A DNA stretch of 64,000 nucleotides from Bacillus taeanensis (GCF_003318295.1 NZ_QOCW01000011.1:62001-126000), one strand, 5' to 3'; positions 43,917-52,882 are shown, numbered from the stretch's first letter. Numbers and translations are program-made. The notes: generated by a model from the sequence alone, not told the origin.

Positions 43917-45452
43917 TCAAATATCATATTTAATTTCATATAAATCACGGCGTCTGTCTCTTAAATGTCTTACCGTACCTGATTTTCGCTGTCTTCTTAA
44001 CTTTTCTAAATCCACATCCCCAATCACGACGGTTTCAACATTGGCATTACATTCTCCAACAATACCGTCACGTGCAAACTCGAAATCTGACGGAGTAAAA
44101 ATACCGGATTGAGCGTATTGAATATCCATATTCGGCACCTGCGATAAATTACCTACTGTACCCGCAATAACTGTGTAAATTTGATTTTCGACCGCTCTTG
44201 CCTGCGCACAATAGCGTACTCTTAAGTATCCTTGGCGGTCGTCTGTGCAAAACGGGGTAAAAATAATATTTGCACCGCGATCTGTTGCAATACGAGCAAG
44301 TTCTGGAAATTCGATATCATAACAAATTTGAATTGCAATTTTTCCACAGTCTGTATCAAAGACGCGCACTTCATTACCTTCACTAATGCCCCACCATTTG
44401 TATTCATTTGGTGTTACATGAATTTTATACTGCTTTTCAATTGTACCGTCACGACGGAACAAGTAGGCAATATTATAAATGCGATCTTCTTCTTCGACAA
44501 AATGAGATCCACCGATAATATTTACATTGTATTTTACTGCTAACTTTGTAAACAGCTGAATATAATCTTCCGTAAACTCTGTTAAGCGGCGAACAGCTAA
44601 ACTTGGGCTTTTCTCATCTAAAAAGGACATCAACTGCGTTGTAAAAATTTCTGGAAATACTGCAAAGTCTGAGCGATAATCTGAAGCAACATTTGTGTAA
44701 TATTCTACTTGCTGCGCAAACTCTTCAAACGAATCAATATTTTTCATCATATATTGAATCACACAAATTCTTACAGGAAACGCTGTTTTAAAATGGCGTT
44801 TCGTTTGCGCTTTATAATCAACGTTGTTCCATTCCATAAGCGTTGCATATGACTGCGATGCTTTATCATCTGGAAGATAATTCGGATTAAGTCTCATCAT
44901 TGTAAAGCCGTTCATCATCTGAAACGTTAATACTGGATCATAAATATTATGATGCGCTACTTCTTCAACATATTCTCTAGGTGTCATTTCCTCTGCATAT
45001 TTATGATAATTTGGAATTCGTCCGCCAATAATAATACTTTTTAAATTAAGCCGTCTCGCTAAATCTTTTCTTGCTTCATAAAGCCTTCTTCCAATTTTCA
45101 TACGCCGGTAGTTAGGGTGAACCATTACCTCTATTCCATACAAATTATAACCGTCAGGATCATGGTTTGTAATATACCCTTCATCTGTAATATCATCCCA
45201 TGTATGCTGATCATCATATTCATCAAAGTTTATAATTAAACTTGCACATGAACCAATGATTTCACCATCATATTCCACACAAAATTGCCCTTCAGGAAAA
45301 ATTCTTAGGTGGCTTTCTAAATGCTCTCTTTTCCAAGGAACCATTCCAGGAAAACAAATTTTTTGCATATTTAAAATTTCATCAATATCTTCATAACGAA
45401 TATTACGAATTTCAATTTTTTTCTCAAATTGTGAGACATCAAGCTTTGGCAT
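43917..45452 (-). CDS. yhcX: GNAT acetyltransferase-nitrilase fusion YhcX
   Basis: A 511-residue two-domain protein. The N-terminal GNAT domain (residues 10-190) has YGIEVMVHPNYRRMKIGRRLYEARKDLAR (99-127, acetyl-CoA loop). The C-terminal carbon-nitrogen hydrolase domain (residues 225-500) has the catalytic Glu in FAVFPEIFT, Lys in YKIHVTPNE, and Cys in IAIQICYDIEFPE. The fusion is that of B. subtilis YhcX; the substrate is unknown but the hydrolase half is expected to be an amidase. It lies next to the yhcW remnant and yhcV. Confidence 0.9.
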   Translation of the reverse strand: MPKLDVSQFEKKIEIRNIRYEDIDEILNMQKICFPGMVPWKREHLESHLRIFPEGQFCVEYDGEIIGSCASLIINFDEYDDQHTWDDITDEGYITNHDPDGYNLYGIEVMVHPNYRRMKIGRRLYEARKDLARRLNLKSIIIGGRIPNYHKYAEEMTPREYVEEVAHHNIYDPVLTFQMMNGFTMMRLNPNYLPDDKASQSYATLMEWNNVDYKAQTKRHFKTAFPVRICVIQYMMKNIDSFEEFAQQVEYYTNVASDYRSDFAVFPEIFTTQLMSFLDEKSPSLAVRRLTEFTEDYIQLFTKLAVKYNVNIIGGSHFVEEEDRIYNIAYLFRRDGTIEKQYKIHVTPNEYKWWGISEGNEVRVFDTDCGKIAIQICYDIEFPELARIATDRGANIIFTPFCTDDRQGYLRVRYCAQARAVENQIYTVIAGTVGNLSQVPNMDIQYAQSGIFTPSDFEFARDGIVGECNANVETVVIGDVDLEKLRRQRKSGTVRHLRDRRRDLYEIKYDI

Positions 45453-45522
45453 CTTGTTAAATCCTTTCCCTTCATATCATAGTCTTATTAGCTTTTTCCC
45501 TTTATAATGAAGCCTTACACAT

Positions 45523-45714
45523 TTAAGAATAAAGCATTGTCATTAATTCTTTTAATTCAAGTTCTGCCATTGATTCCATTTTATGATCTACATCACCAAA
45601 CACAAGCGGAAGCTCAGCACTATGTTCTTTAAATATTTCCTGTAAGGCGCGGTATTCTGATGTTTCAGTATCTAAAATAAGACCGTCAAAATCAAAAATT
45701 AACGCTTTAACCAT
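45523..45714 (-). pseudogene. yhcW: Collapsed yhcW (HAD phosphatase) with internal deletion
   Basis: A 63-codon open frame that joins two ends of a HAD hydrolase. Residues 1-37 (MVKALIFDFDGLILDTETSE and on to SAELPL) are the N-terminal nucleophile motif with DFDGL. Residues 40-63 (GDVDHKMESMAELELKELM) resemble the extreme C-terminus of YhcW-type proteins as I recall it. The cap domain and motifs II-IV, about 155 residues of a normal 220, are missing; the frame stays open. Position between yhcV and yhcX is that of yhcW. It cannot be an active phosphatase. Whether it is expressed is unknown. Confidence 0.75.
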
Positions 45715-45822
45715 CTAGATCTCTTCGCTCCATTACAAATTCTTTACTTAAGTTGAATATGACATAAATTCCTTTCATCAATCAAGTAAAAGCACTTTTA
45801 TTTACCTTTTTATTAATATAGG

Positions 45823-45851
45823 AAAGGACCCTCCAATATGGAGAGCCCTTT
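45823..45851 (-). terminator. Terminator of yhcV
   Basis: Imperfect inverted repeat AAAGGACCCTCCA / TGGAGAGCCCTTT just past the yhcV stop. Confidence 0.65.
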
Positions 45852-45855
45852 AGAA

Positions 45856-46287
45856 TTACTGCTGGGGATGTGAAGGATTTGAAATATTTGTTAATGCTTG
45901 CTCTGCTTCTTGATCATATTGGTTGCGGACTGCAAGGTCACCAAGTGCAACCATACCAATAACTTGGTTATTTTGAACAATCGGAAGACGACGAATTTGA
46001 TTTTGTGCCATAAGCTGTGCTGCTTCATCTGCAGTCATATCTGGTGTAGCAGAAACGATATGATCTGTCATACATTGGGAGACAGGTGTTTGACCATTTC
46101 CCCCTGAGGCAGTAGAGCGCAGCGTAATGTCACGGTCTGTAATCATCCCTTTAATTTGTCCATTTTCAACAACTGGAATTGCTCCAATGTTATGCTCACT
46201 CATTAGAGCGGCTGCTTCTTGAACAGTTTGAGTTGGAGTAACTGAAACTACCTGTTTTGACATAATGTTTTGTAATGATTCTTGCAT
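45856..46287 (-). CDS. yhcV: CBS-domain pair protein YhcV
   Basis: A 143-residue protein made of two CBS motifs (residues 7-60 and 72-125): VVSVTPTQTVQEAAALMSEHNIGAIPVVENG (14-44) and IVSATPDMTADEAAQLMAQNQIRRLPIVQNN (73-103). The pair probably binds an adenosyl nucleotide and acts as an energy or stress sensor. AAAGGAGATG precedes the ATG. The length and position beside yhcW and yhcX match B. subtilis YhcV. The short tail after the second CBS is Gln/Asn rich. Confidence 0.88.
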   Translation of the reverse strand: MQESLQNIMSKQVVSVTPTQTVQEAAALMSEHNIGAIPVVENGQIKGMITDRDITLRSTASGGNGQTPVSQCMTDHIVSATPDMTADEAAQLMAQNQIRRLPIVQNNQVIGMVALGDLAVRNQYDQEAEQALTNISNPSHPQQ

Positions 46288-46328
46288 ATGTTTTTCATCT
46301 CCTTTCCTTGATTAGTGTGACCTTTCTT

Positions 46329-47216
46329 TCAAAAATTATTTTTCCTTTTTTCGTTAACTTCATTATCATGATGCTGAGAAATTTTTGTTATAAAGGAAAG
46401 CGATTTTCCATTGCTTCCAACGATAATTGTACCAAGTTGATCTGTTCGATAAACCGCAATATTATGGTCTTTTAAACGCTTTAAGACTGATTTATCCGGA
46501 AAGTCGTAACGATTTTTTCTTCCAACTGAAATAACTGCATAATCTGGTTTTATTTTTTCTAAAAATGCATCAGAAGTTGCTGTGTCTGCCCCATGATGGC
46601 CAACCTTTAAGACATCCGTCTTTAGCTCACCCTTATGTTTTATTAAATCCTCTTCTGCTTCAATACCAGCATCTCCCATTAATAAAAAGCGATTTTTTCC
46701 ATGTTTTATTTTAATAATTACACTTTGATTATTTAAATCCTCATACTCTTTTTTAAAAGGGCCAAGCACTTTTATATCAAGATAATGTTCTAAGGAAATT
46801 GACATGCCTCTTTCAATTCGCTTTACAGGAATTTGTTCACTTTTTAAAGCTGTTAATAAATTCTCATAATGCTTTGTGTGATAAGAAATACTTGTCATAT
46901 AAAATTTATCCACATAAAATGTTTCAATGATTTTGTCCATGCCGCCAATATGATCATGATGAGGATGGGTCGCTAAAAGAACATCAATTTTTGTAATTCC
47001 AAGCTTAAGTAAATATTCCATCATCTGCTGTTCATGATGCTGATCTCCTGCATCAATCAACATTGTTTTTCCTGTTGATGTTTCAAGCAATATCGCATCT
47101 GCTTGTCCAACATCTAAAAAATGCAGTTGGATTTCATTTCGTTTTGAATAAGCGAAATCATGAAAAACACTACTGTAAAAAAGAATAAGCATAGACACAA
47201 TGAACAATTTTCTCAT
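46329..47216 (-). CDS. Secreted metallo-beta-lactamase-fold protein (ComEC C-domain-like)
   Basis: A 295-residue MBL-fold hydrolase with an N-terminal signal peptide or anchor (residues 4-24). The metal site is ATHPHHDHIGG (near residue 82), with LLMGDAG and LKVGHHGADTATSD further on. The layout LHFLDVGQADAILLET matches the ComEC/Rec2 C-terminal family. As a stand-alone exported enzyme it is likely a nuclease or phosphodiesterase acting outside the membrane; the substrate is unknown. No competence genes are adjacent. Confidence 0.83.
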   Translation of the reverse strand: MRKLFIVSMLILFYSSVFHDFAYSKRNEIQLHFLDVGQADAILLETSTGKTMLIDAGDQHHEQQMMEYLLKLGITKIDVLLATHPHHDHIGGMDKIIETFYVDKFYMTSISYHTKHYENLLTALKSEQIPVKRIERGMSISLEHYLDIKVLGPFKKEYEDLNNQSVIIKIKHGKNRFLLMGDAGIEAEEDLIKHKGELKTDVLKVGHHGADTATSDAFLEKIKPDYAVISVGRKNRYDFPDKSVLKRLKDHNIAVYRTDQLGTIIVGSNGKSLSFITKISQHHDNEVNEKRKNNF

Positions 47217-47268
47217 TGCGGCATCCCACTTTCAGACTTAAATATCTTACTGTTAATTTTAACGAAAA

Positions 47269-47304
47269 CAGCTTCCTGAATGCACAGGAAGCTGTTTTTT
47301 TTCA
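47269..47304. terminator. Terminator of yhbH
   Basis: AACAGCTTCCTG / CAGGAAGCTGTT hairpin between yhbH and the MBL gene, with a T run on the plus strand and a shorter one on the minus strand. Confidence 0.75.
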
Positions 47305-47306
47305 TA

Positions 47307-48485
47307 CTATACATGGGCCTCTTTTTTAAAGAAGCTTTTCATCGCATGATAAACATCTCGTTTTTCTTTTAAAATATAGTAGCGAAATTTTTCATCTTTT
47401 ATATTTTTATAAGCACTCATCAACGTAGAGTGACGATTATAAGCATTTACTTCTCCATACCCAAAAAGATTGGACACTTCCATAATTTCGTTTACAAGCT
47501 TTACACAACGCGGATTATCAGATGTTAAATTATCTCCATCAGAGAAATGGAATGGATAAATGTTATAGCGACTTGGTTGATATTTTTCATGAATTAATTC
47601 TAATGCTTTTCGATAAGCTGAAGAACAAATTGTCCCACCGCTTTCGCCTTTTGAAAAAAAGTCATCCTCTGATACAACTTTTGCCTCTGTATGATGAGCA
47701 ATAAATTCAATTTCAACCGTTTCATATTTTGAACGTAAAAAACGTGTCATCCAAAAGAAAAAACTTCTTGCCATATATTTTTCCCAATTCCCCATTGAAC
47801 CTGATGTATCCATCATCGCAATAACAACAGCTTTTGATTCAGGCTTTACTTCTTCATTCCAAGTTTTAAAGCGTAAATCTTCATTGAAAATTGGTGTAAT
47901 TGAAGCCTTTCGTTCAATACGGGCATTTCTTCTAATTGCTGATAAAATAGTGCGTTTTTTATCAATATTACCCATAAGTCCCTTTTTGCGTACGTCATTA
48001 AATTCAATTTTTTCACGAATAATCTCTGCTTGTTCTTTTTGTTTTAAGTTTGGCAGTTCCAATTCTTTAAAGAGCGCTTCTTCTAATTCAGCAATTGATA
48101 CTTCTGCCTCAAAGAAATCTTCTCCCGGTTGATCTCCAACTTGCTTTCCTTTCCCAGGACCTGCACTCCCTTTTTGATCAGCATTTCCATCTCTCGCAAT
48201 AACATCTCCAACTTCACTGTCACCATCGCCTTGGCCAACATGCTTATTTTTATTATAGTTATAGCGAATTTTATATTCATCTAGAGAACGAATTGGTATT
48301 TTAATGACATCTCGACCATTGGATAAAATAATATTTTCCTCACTAATGAGATCTGGCAAGTTATTCCGAATAGCATCTTGGACTTTATCCATATGGCGCT
48401 GTTGATCTTGGTATCCTTTGCGATGGAGGGACCAATTCTCCTGAGAAACAACATAATTTTTTGAACTTTTATCCTTCACCTTCAT
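47307..48485 (-). CDS. yhbH: YhbH/YeaH (UPF0229) von Willebrand A-like protein
   Basis: A 392-residue protein of the DUF444 family, linked to stress and sporulation and usually encoded next to the kinase PrkA. A von Willebrand A-like domain in the C-terminal half has the metal-site motif [12 protein letters not shown] (near residue 227) and [14 protein letters not shown]. The N-terminal half is charged, with a Gly/Asp-rich linker ([11 protein letters not shown]). It lies 1.2 kb downstream of prkA, separated by the signal peptidase and a 55-codon gene. Confidence 0.92.
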   Translation of the reverse strand: MKVKDKSSKNYVVSQENWSLHRKGYQDQQRHMDKVQDAIRNNLPDLISEENIILSNGRDVIKIPIRSLDEYKIRYNYNKNKHVGQGDGDSEVGDVIARDGNADQKGSAGPGKGKQVGDQPGEDFFEAEVSIAELEEALFKELELPNLKQKEQAEIIREKIEFNDVRKKGLMGNIDKKRTILSAIRRNARIERKASITPIFNEDLRFKTWNEEVKPESKAVVIAMMDTSGSMGNWEKYMARSFFFWMTRFLRSKYETVEIEFIAHHTEAKVVSEDDFFSKGESGGTICSSAYRKALELIHEKYQPSRYNIYPFHFSDGDNLTSDNPRCVKLVNEIMEVSNLFGYGEVNAYNRHSTLMSAYKNIKDEKFRYYILKEKRDVYHAMKSFFKKEAHV

Positions 48486-48669
48486 CCCCTCCTTTTTATA
48501 ATTTTATTCAACTCTCACATGTAAATAGATATAGAAGTGATAAAGAGAATAACTTGGTTACTTTATCCTATGCAAGTTCTACTCATAATTGCCAATTAAT
48601 TCAGACAAATCACAAAATAATTTATCATTAATAAGAAAAACACCTAAAGATGGTTACTAAAACAGCAAA

Positions 48670-48700
48670 GAAAAAAGCTGCCTTCAAAATAAGGCAGCCT
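48670..48700 (-). terminator. Terminator of the 55-codon gene
   Basis: GCTGCCTT / AAGGCAGC hairpin followed by TTTTTTC on the minus strand. Confidence 0.85.
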
Positions 48701-48708
48701 CCATTTAT

Positions 48709-48876
48709 TTATTGTGCACTTTTTGGACGATGTTGTTCTGGATCTGGTTGGTGACCTTCTTCTTTTACTTGCTTATTCGTATTTAGATGTTCCATTTCTT
48801 TCCCAAGTTCCTCAATCTCTTTTTGATCTCTTGCCATCGAACTGTTGCATGGTTTTTTATGTTCTTCTTTACTCAT
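48709..48876 (-). CDS. Small hydrophilic protein, 55 residues
   Basis: A 55-residue, highly charged protein, MSKEEHKKPC at the start and HRPKSAQ at the end, with one Cys and no hydrophobic segment. GAGGTGATTTT precedes the ATG and a rho-independent terminator follows, so it has the layout of a real gene. Low-complexity Lys/Glu content suggests an intrinsically disordered, possibly spore-associated, small protein. No family is recognised. Confidence 0.6.
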   Translation of the reverse strand: MSKEEHKKPCNSSMARDQKEIEELGKEMEHLNTNKQVKEEGHQPDPEQHRPKSAQ

Positions 48877-48916
48877 AAAATCACCTCATTCTTTCTATAC
48901 CCGAACGAGATTTATT

Positions 48917-49483
48917 CTAATCTTTTTGAAAAAAGTCCAGTTGAAATTCCTCAAGCGGCCAATAACGGACATTTACCTCTCCTACTACCTGCTGCTTTAT
49001 ATTTACAAACCCTATATGTCGGCTGTCATAGCTGTGCCGGCGGTTATCGCCCATAACAAATAAAAAACCTTCCGGAACTTCAGAGAGTCCCGTTTTATCT
49101 TGAAGAGTGAAGTCTTCTGTTAATCTTCCATCAAATAAATTCTTTTTATAGCGTTTTAAATAAGGCTCTTCTACCTTCTTACCGTTCACATATAAAACAT
49201 CATCTTTATATTCGATCGTATCGCCTGGTAATCCGATTACGCGTTTAATATAATCTTCAGATTCATTAGCATGAAAAACAATTAAATCAAACCGCTCAGG
49301 CTCTGTTACCTCATAACCAATTTTATTTATGATTAAACGATTGCCATCTTTAATGGTTGGCATCATTGACTCGCCATGCACAACATAATTTGTAAATAAA
49401 AATTCACGAATAATAAAAGCAATAACAATTGCTACTGTAAAAGCCTTAACCCAATCCCACAAGCCGTTTTGTTTCTCAGACAT
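48917..49483 (-). CDS. Signal peptidase I (SipS/SipT type)
   Basis: Membrane-bound type I signal peptidase of 188 residues that removes signal peptides from exported proteins. One N-terminal helix (residues 10-30) is followed by the catalytic Ser39 in HGESMMPTI and the Lys in EDYIKRVIGLPGD, then GDNRRHSYDSRHIG. The Ser-Lys dyad marks the prokaryotic (P-type) class rather than SipW. ATG at 49483 follows GGAAGG; a longer frame was dropped. It lies between prkA and yhbH. Confidence 0.93.
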   Translation of the reverse strand: MSEKQNGLWDWVKAFTVAIVIAFIIREFLFTNYVVHGESMMPTIKDGNRLIINKIGYEVTEPERFDLIVFHANESEDYIKRVIGLPGDTIEYKDDVLYVNGKKVEEPYLKRYKKNLFDGRLTEDFTLQDKTGLSEVPEGFLFVMGDNRRHSYDSRHIGFVNIKQQVVGEVNVRYWPLEEFQLDFFQKD

Positions 49484-49601
49484 ATATCTAGACCTTCCTT
49501 TATCCAATTTGTATGCGGCCCAAAAATACACACACCAAATCAAAGATAATACATACTATGGATGAAATTGATTTGCTTATCAATAATTTATCATTTTCAT
49601 C

Positions 49602-49664
49602 TTATTTCCACAAGAAAAAGCCGCTTAAACATTTGTTTAATACGGCTTTTTCTTGTGGAAATAA
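49602..49664 (-). terminator. Terminator of prkA
   Basis: TTATTTCCACAAGAAAAAGC / GCTTTTTCTTGTGGAAATAA, 20-base perfect arms with further pairing inside, just after the prkA stop. Confidence 0.9.
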
Positions 49665-49668
49665 AATG

Positions 49669-51564
49669 TTAGCGATTTAATAAGCTGCCTACATAGCGAA
49701 GAAGGTCGTTTGCTGATACAGAATTATATCCATATTCATCAATAAGACGCGCTATTACTTCATTTACTTTCTTTAACTGAGACTCATCAGGCGTTTTAGA
49801 AGATGTAGTAATTTTAACAACATCTTTTAAATCGGCAAATAGCTTTTTCTGAATAGCTTCACGAAGACGCTCATGGGAATTATAATCAAATCGCTTTCCT
49901 TTTCGTGCATAAGCAGAAATACGAATTAAAATTTCTTCACGGAACGCTTTTTTCGCATTTTCAGAAATGCCAATTTGTTCTTCAATCGAACGCATAAGTT
50001 TTTCATCTGGACTCATTTCCTCACCTGTAATTGGATCGGAAAGTTTCGCTTTATTACAATACGCTTCAACATTATCTAAGTAATTATCCATAAGCGTTTT
50101 CGCTGATTCTTCATACGAATAAACAAATGCCTTTTGTACTTCTTTCTTGGCAATATCATCGTACTCTCTTCTCGCTACAGAAATAAAGTTCATATAGCGG
50201 TCTTTGTCTTCTTTTGAAATCGACGGATGTTGATCAAGTCCATCTTTTAAGGAGCGCAATACGTCCAATGCATTAATGGACGGCACATCTTTTCGAATAA
50301 TAGCAGAAGAAATTCGATTAATGACATAACGCGGATCAATGCCGTTCATCCCTTCATCTGCATGCTCTTTCTTTAATTCATCCACATCTACTTGATTAAA
50401 CCCTTCTACATTTTCTCCATCATATAAGCGCATTTTCTTCACTAAATCAATGCCCTGCTTTTTGGAATCTTTTAGTCTTGTTAAGATAGAGAAAATGGCA
50501 GCAACACGTAATGCATGTGGGGCAATATGAACATGTGTCATATCACTTTCACTGATCATTTTTTTATAAATACGCTCTTCTTCACTAACTTTTAAATTAT
50601 AAGGAATTGGCATTACAATAATTCGAGAATGAAGCGCCTCATTCTTTTTATTTGAAATAAAGGAGCGATATTCTGATTCATTTGTATGGGCTACAATTAA
50701 TTCATCTGCTGAAATTAAAGCGAAACGGCCAGCTTTAAAGTTGCCTTCTTGTGTGAGAGATAATAAATGCCATAAAAACTTCTCATCACATTTTAACATT
50801 TCTTGAAATTCCATCATTCCACGATTGGCCTTATTTAATTCTCCATCAAAGCGATATGCACGCGGATCTGATTCTGAGCCATATTCAGCAATTGTTGAAA
50901 AATCAATGCTTCCAGTTAAGTCAGCAATATCTTGAGATTTAGGGTCAGAAGGGCTGAATGTTCCTATACCTGTCCGTTTGTCTTCTGAGAAGAAGATTCT
51001 CTCGACAATAACATCTTCTATACGACCGCTGTATTCTTGCTCTAGACGCATCATATTTAACGGCGATAAGCTTCCTTCAATGCGAATACCATATTCCTCT
51101 TCAAAATCTTTGCGCAGATGATGTGGAATAAGGTGCAGCGGATCTTCATGCATCGGACATCCTTTAATCGCATAAACACCACCGGCATCAGTTTTAGAGT
51201 ATTGTTCAAGGCCTCGTTTTAACATGGTTACAAGAGTTGATTTACCACCACTGACGGGTCCCATTAACAATAATATCCGTTTACGTACATCGAGACGTTT
51301 AGCAGCAGGATGAAAATATTCTTCTACCAGCCTTTCAATTGATTCGTCAAGTCCAAAAAGTTGGTCGTTAAAAAAAGTATACTTTTTCTCCCCTTGTACA
51401 GTTTCAATACCCGCATCTTTAATCATGTTATAAACGCGTGAATGAGCTGATTGAGCAATATAAGGTTTTTCTTTAATAAGTTCTAAATATTCCCCGAAGG
51501 TACCTTCCCATTTGAGACGTTCTTCCTGTTCACGGTGGTCTTGCAGTTTTCTTAAGATATCCAT
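49669..51564 (-). CDS. prkA: Serine protein kinase PrkA
   Basis: A 631-residue protein, the length of B. subtilis PrkA. An AAA-type ATPase region holds the P-loop GPVSGGKSTL (near residue 103) and a Walker B-like ALISADELIVAHTNE. The C-terminal part is the PrkA kinase-like domain. PrkA is required for sporulation; in B. subtilis it has been described both as a kinase and as an ATP-dependent protease-like factor. ATG at 51564 is set by GGAGGGGG. It functions in a module with yhbH and, in many genomes, spoVR. Confidence 0.95.
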   Translation of the reverse strand: MDILRKLQDHREQEERLKWEGTFGEYLELIKEKPYIAQSAHSRVYNMIKDAGIETVQGEKKYTFFNDQLFGLDESIERLVEEYFHPAAKRLDVRKRILLLMGPVSGGKSTLVTMLKRGLEQYSKTDAGGVYAIKGCPMHEDPLHLIPHHLRKDFEEEYGIRIEGSLSPLNMMRLEQEYSGRIEDVIVERIFFSEDKRTGIGTFSPSDPKSQDIADLTGSIDFSTIAEYGSESDPRAYRFDGELNKANRGMMEFQEMLKCDEKFLWHLLSLTQEGNFKAGRFALISADELIVAHTNESEYRSFISNKKNEALHSRIIVMPIPYNLKVSEEERIYKKMISESDMTHVHIAPHALRVAAIFSILTRLKDSKKQGIDLVKKMRLYDGENVEGFNQVDVDELKKEHADEGMNGIDPRYVINRISSAIIRKDVPSINALDVLRSLKDGLDQHPSISKEDKDRYMNFISVARREYDDIAKKEVQKAFVYSYEESAKTLMDNYLDNVEAYCNKAKLSDPITGEEMSPDEKLMRSIEEQIGISENAKKAFREEILIRISAYARKGKRFDYNSHERLREAIQKKLFADLKDVVKITTSSKTPDESQLKKVNEVIARLIDEYGYNSVSANDLLRYVGSLLNR

Positions 51565-51719
51565 AAGTACCCCCTCCATAAGGTGTCTAGCGATTTAATA
51601 CATCGTATGCAGGGATGTCCTTTCTCATACCGGTATCTTTTAAAACAGTTAAGATTACCTTCACAAAATTAATAAAAAAGGCAGCTGTTTTGCTTTTATT
51701 TTTCTAATAAATAAAAAAT

Positions 51720-51757
51720 AATGAGGCTTGTCTCAAAAGCATAGAGACAGCCCCATT
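51720..51757 (-). terminator. Terminator of the HmoA-like gene
   Basis: TGAGGCTTGTCTC / GAGACAGCCCCA imperfect inverted repeat after the stop. Confidence 0.65.
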
Positions 51758-51767
51758 ATTAAAATTC

Positions 51768-52073
51768 TTATGTGTGATAGACGACTTCATATGCATTTAA
51801 TTCATTACCGCTTGCAGGTGATTTTTCTCGTGATTCCCGTTTTTCTTGGTGAGCTTTTTTAAACGAATCACTTTCAACCCAAGCTTGATAAGCTTCTTTA
51901 GACTCCCATTTTGTAAAAACGATTTGTTTTCCATCTTCGCTTTCATTATCTAAAAAAAGAAATTCTACACAGCCCGGAACATTTTTCATGTTTTCAGCGC
52001 TTTTGCCAAAACGTTTTTTCATCTCTTCTTTCGCTTGTTTTGGCACATGAAGCTCATTCATAACGACATACAT
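51768..52073 (-). CDS. hmoA: Heme-degrading monooxygenase-like protein (HmoA/IsdG type)
   Basis: A 101-residue ABM-fold protein. Conserved are FGKSAENMKNVPGCVEFLFL (residues 24-43), FTKWESKEAYQAWVESDSF (53-71) and FKKAHQ with the heme-ligand-type His. The family opens heme to release iron. AAGGAGAG precedes the ATG. HmoA of B. subtilis is close in length (about 108). No heme-uptake genes are adjacent. Confidence 0.8.
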   Translation of the reverse strand: MYVVMNELHVPKQAKEEMKKRFGKSAENMKNVPGCVEFLFLDNESEDGKQIVFTKWESKEAYQAWVESDSFKKAHQEKRESREKSPASGNELNAYEVVYHT

Positions 52074-52183
52074 GTTTATCTCTCCTTATGCACAAAAATT
52101 TTCTTTGTTACTATGTTACTTCAATATGCAAAAAAAAACCAAATAATAGGTGTAACAATCTCAGATCACTTTTCAGTAAAACG

Positions 52184-52212
52184 TTCACATATCGATTATC
52201 TTCGTCTATAAT
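52184..52212 (+). promoter_or_regulatory. Promoter of the 30-codon gene
   Basis: TTCACA (52184-52189) and TATAAT (52207-52212) with a 17-base spacer, 45 bases upstream of the small gene. Confidence 0.75.
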
Positions 52213-52256
52213 AAAATATATGTGAGGACAAACTATTCCTATAAGGAGGGCTTAAG

Positions 52257-52349
52257 ATGAGCTTTGTCGTAATTTTAGGCGTAATGCTCGCCTTTTTAAC
52301 TGCTATCTTTACAGCAGGTTATAACGAACGTCCAGGTTCTAATAAATAA
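52257..52349 (+). CDS. 30-residue membrane peptide with its own promoter and terminator
   Basis: A 30-residue peptide, MSFVVILGVMLAFLTAIFTA and then GYNERPGSNK. One hydrophobic helix (residues 3-20) is followed by a polar tail. AAGGAGGG is placed eight bases before the ATG. A promoter with consensus -10 box lies upstream and a 64-base palindromic terminator downstream, so it is an independent transcription unit. No family is recognised. A role as a small membrane regulator is inference. It is too short for usual gene finders. Confidence 0.7.
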   Translation: MSFVVILGVMLAFLTAIFTAGYNERPGSNK

Positions 52350-52410
52350 AAGCTCCAAATAAAAATGACCTTCTCCTATTAGGAGAAGGTCATTTTTATT
52401 TGGAGCTTTT
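52347..52410. terminator. Exceptionally long bidirectional terminator
   Basis: Near-perfect 64-base palindrome running AAAAGCTCCAAATAAAAATG ... CATTTTTATTTGGAGCTTTT with TCTCC/GGAGA at its centre. It overlaps the stops of both convergent genes, the 30-codon gene and trmL. Confidence 0.92.
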
Positions 52411-52882
52411 AATTTAGACCAGGGTATCCCTGCTGTCTTAATGCTTCATATACCATAATTGAAGCGGTATTAGAAAGGTTTAATGAACGAACCACATTAG
52501 TCATCGGCAAACGAAGACAATGGTTTTTATTCTCTTTAATTAACTCAGCAGGCAGCCCGCTTGTTTCTCGCCCAAACACAAAATAGTAATCCTTGTTTAG
52601 ATCACTATAATCAAACTCCGTATGCGTTTTTTCCCCATGCTTTGTTAAATAAAAATACTCACCATTTGGGTTTTGATTAAAAAAGATCTCTAACGAATCA
52701 TAATGGCGGATATCGACATGTTCCCAGTAATCTAATCCTGCTCGCTTCAGCATCTTATCATCTGTTGAAAAACCCAGGGGATGGATTAAATGTAAAACAA
52801 CATTTGTTGCTGCACATGTACGGGCGATATTACCTGTATTCGCTGGAATTTCAGGTTGATACATTACGATATGTAAGCCCAT
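52409..52882 (-). CDS. trmL: tRNA (cytidine(34)-2'-O)-methyltransferase TrmL (CspR)
   Basis: SPOUT-class methyltransferase of 157 residues that methylates the wobble base of certain leucine tRNAs. Motifs are YQPEIPANTGNIARTCAATN (8-27), LKRAGLDYWEHV, VFGRETSGLP and LRLPM ... VRSLNLSNTASIMVYEALRQ (trefoil-knot region). ATG at 52882 follows GAGGTG; a GTG three codons earlier overlaps that site and is less likely. Its place near yhbB and queG (yhbA) matches B. subtilis cspR. Confidence 0.93.
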   Translation of the reverse strand: MGLHIVMYQPEIPANTGNIARTCAATNVVLHLIHPLGFSTDDKMLKRAGLDYWEHVDIRHYDSLEIFFNQNPNGEYFYLTKHGEKTHTEFDYSDLNKDYYFVFGRETSGLPAELIKENKNHCLRLPMTNVVRSLNLSNTASIMVYEALRQQGYPGLN

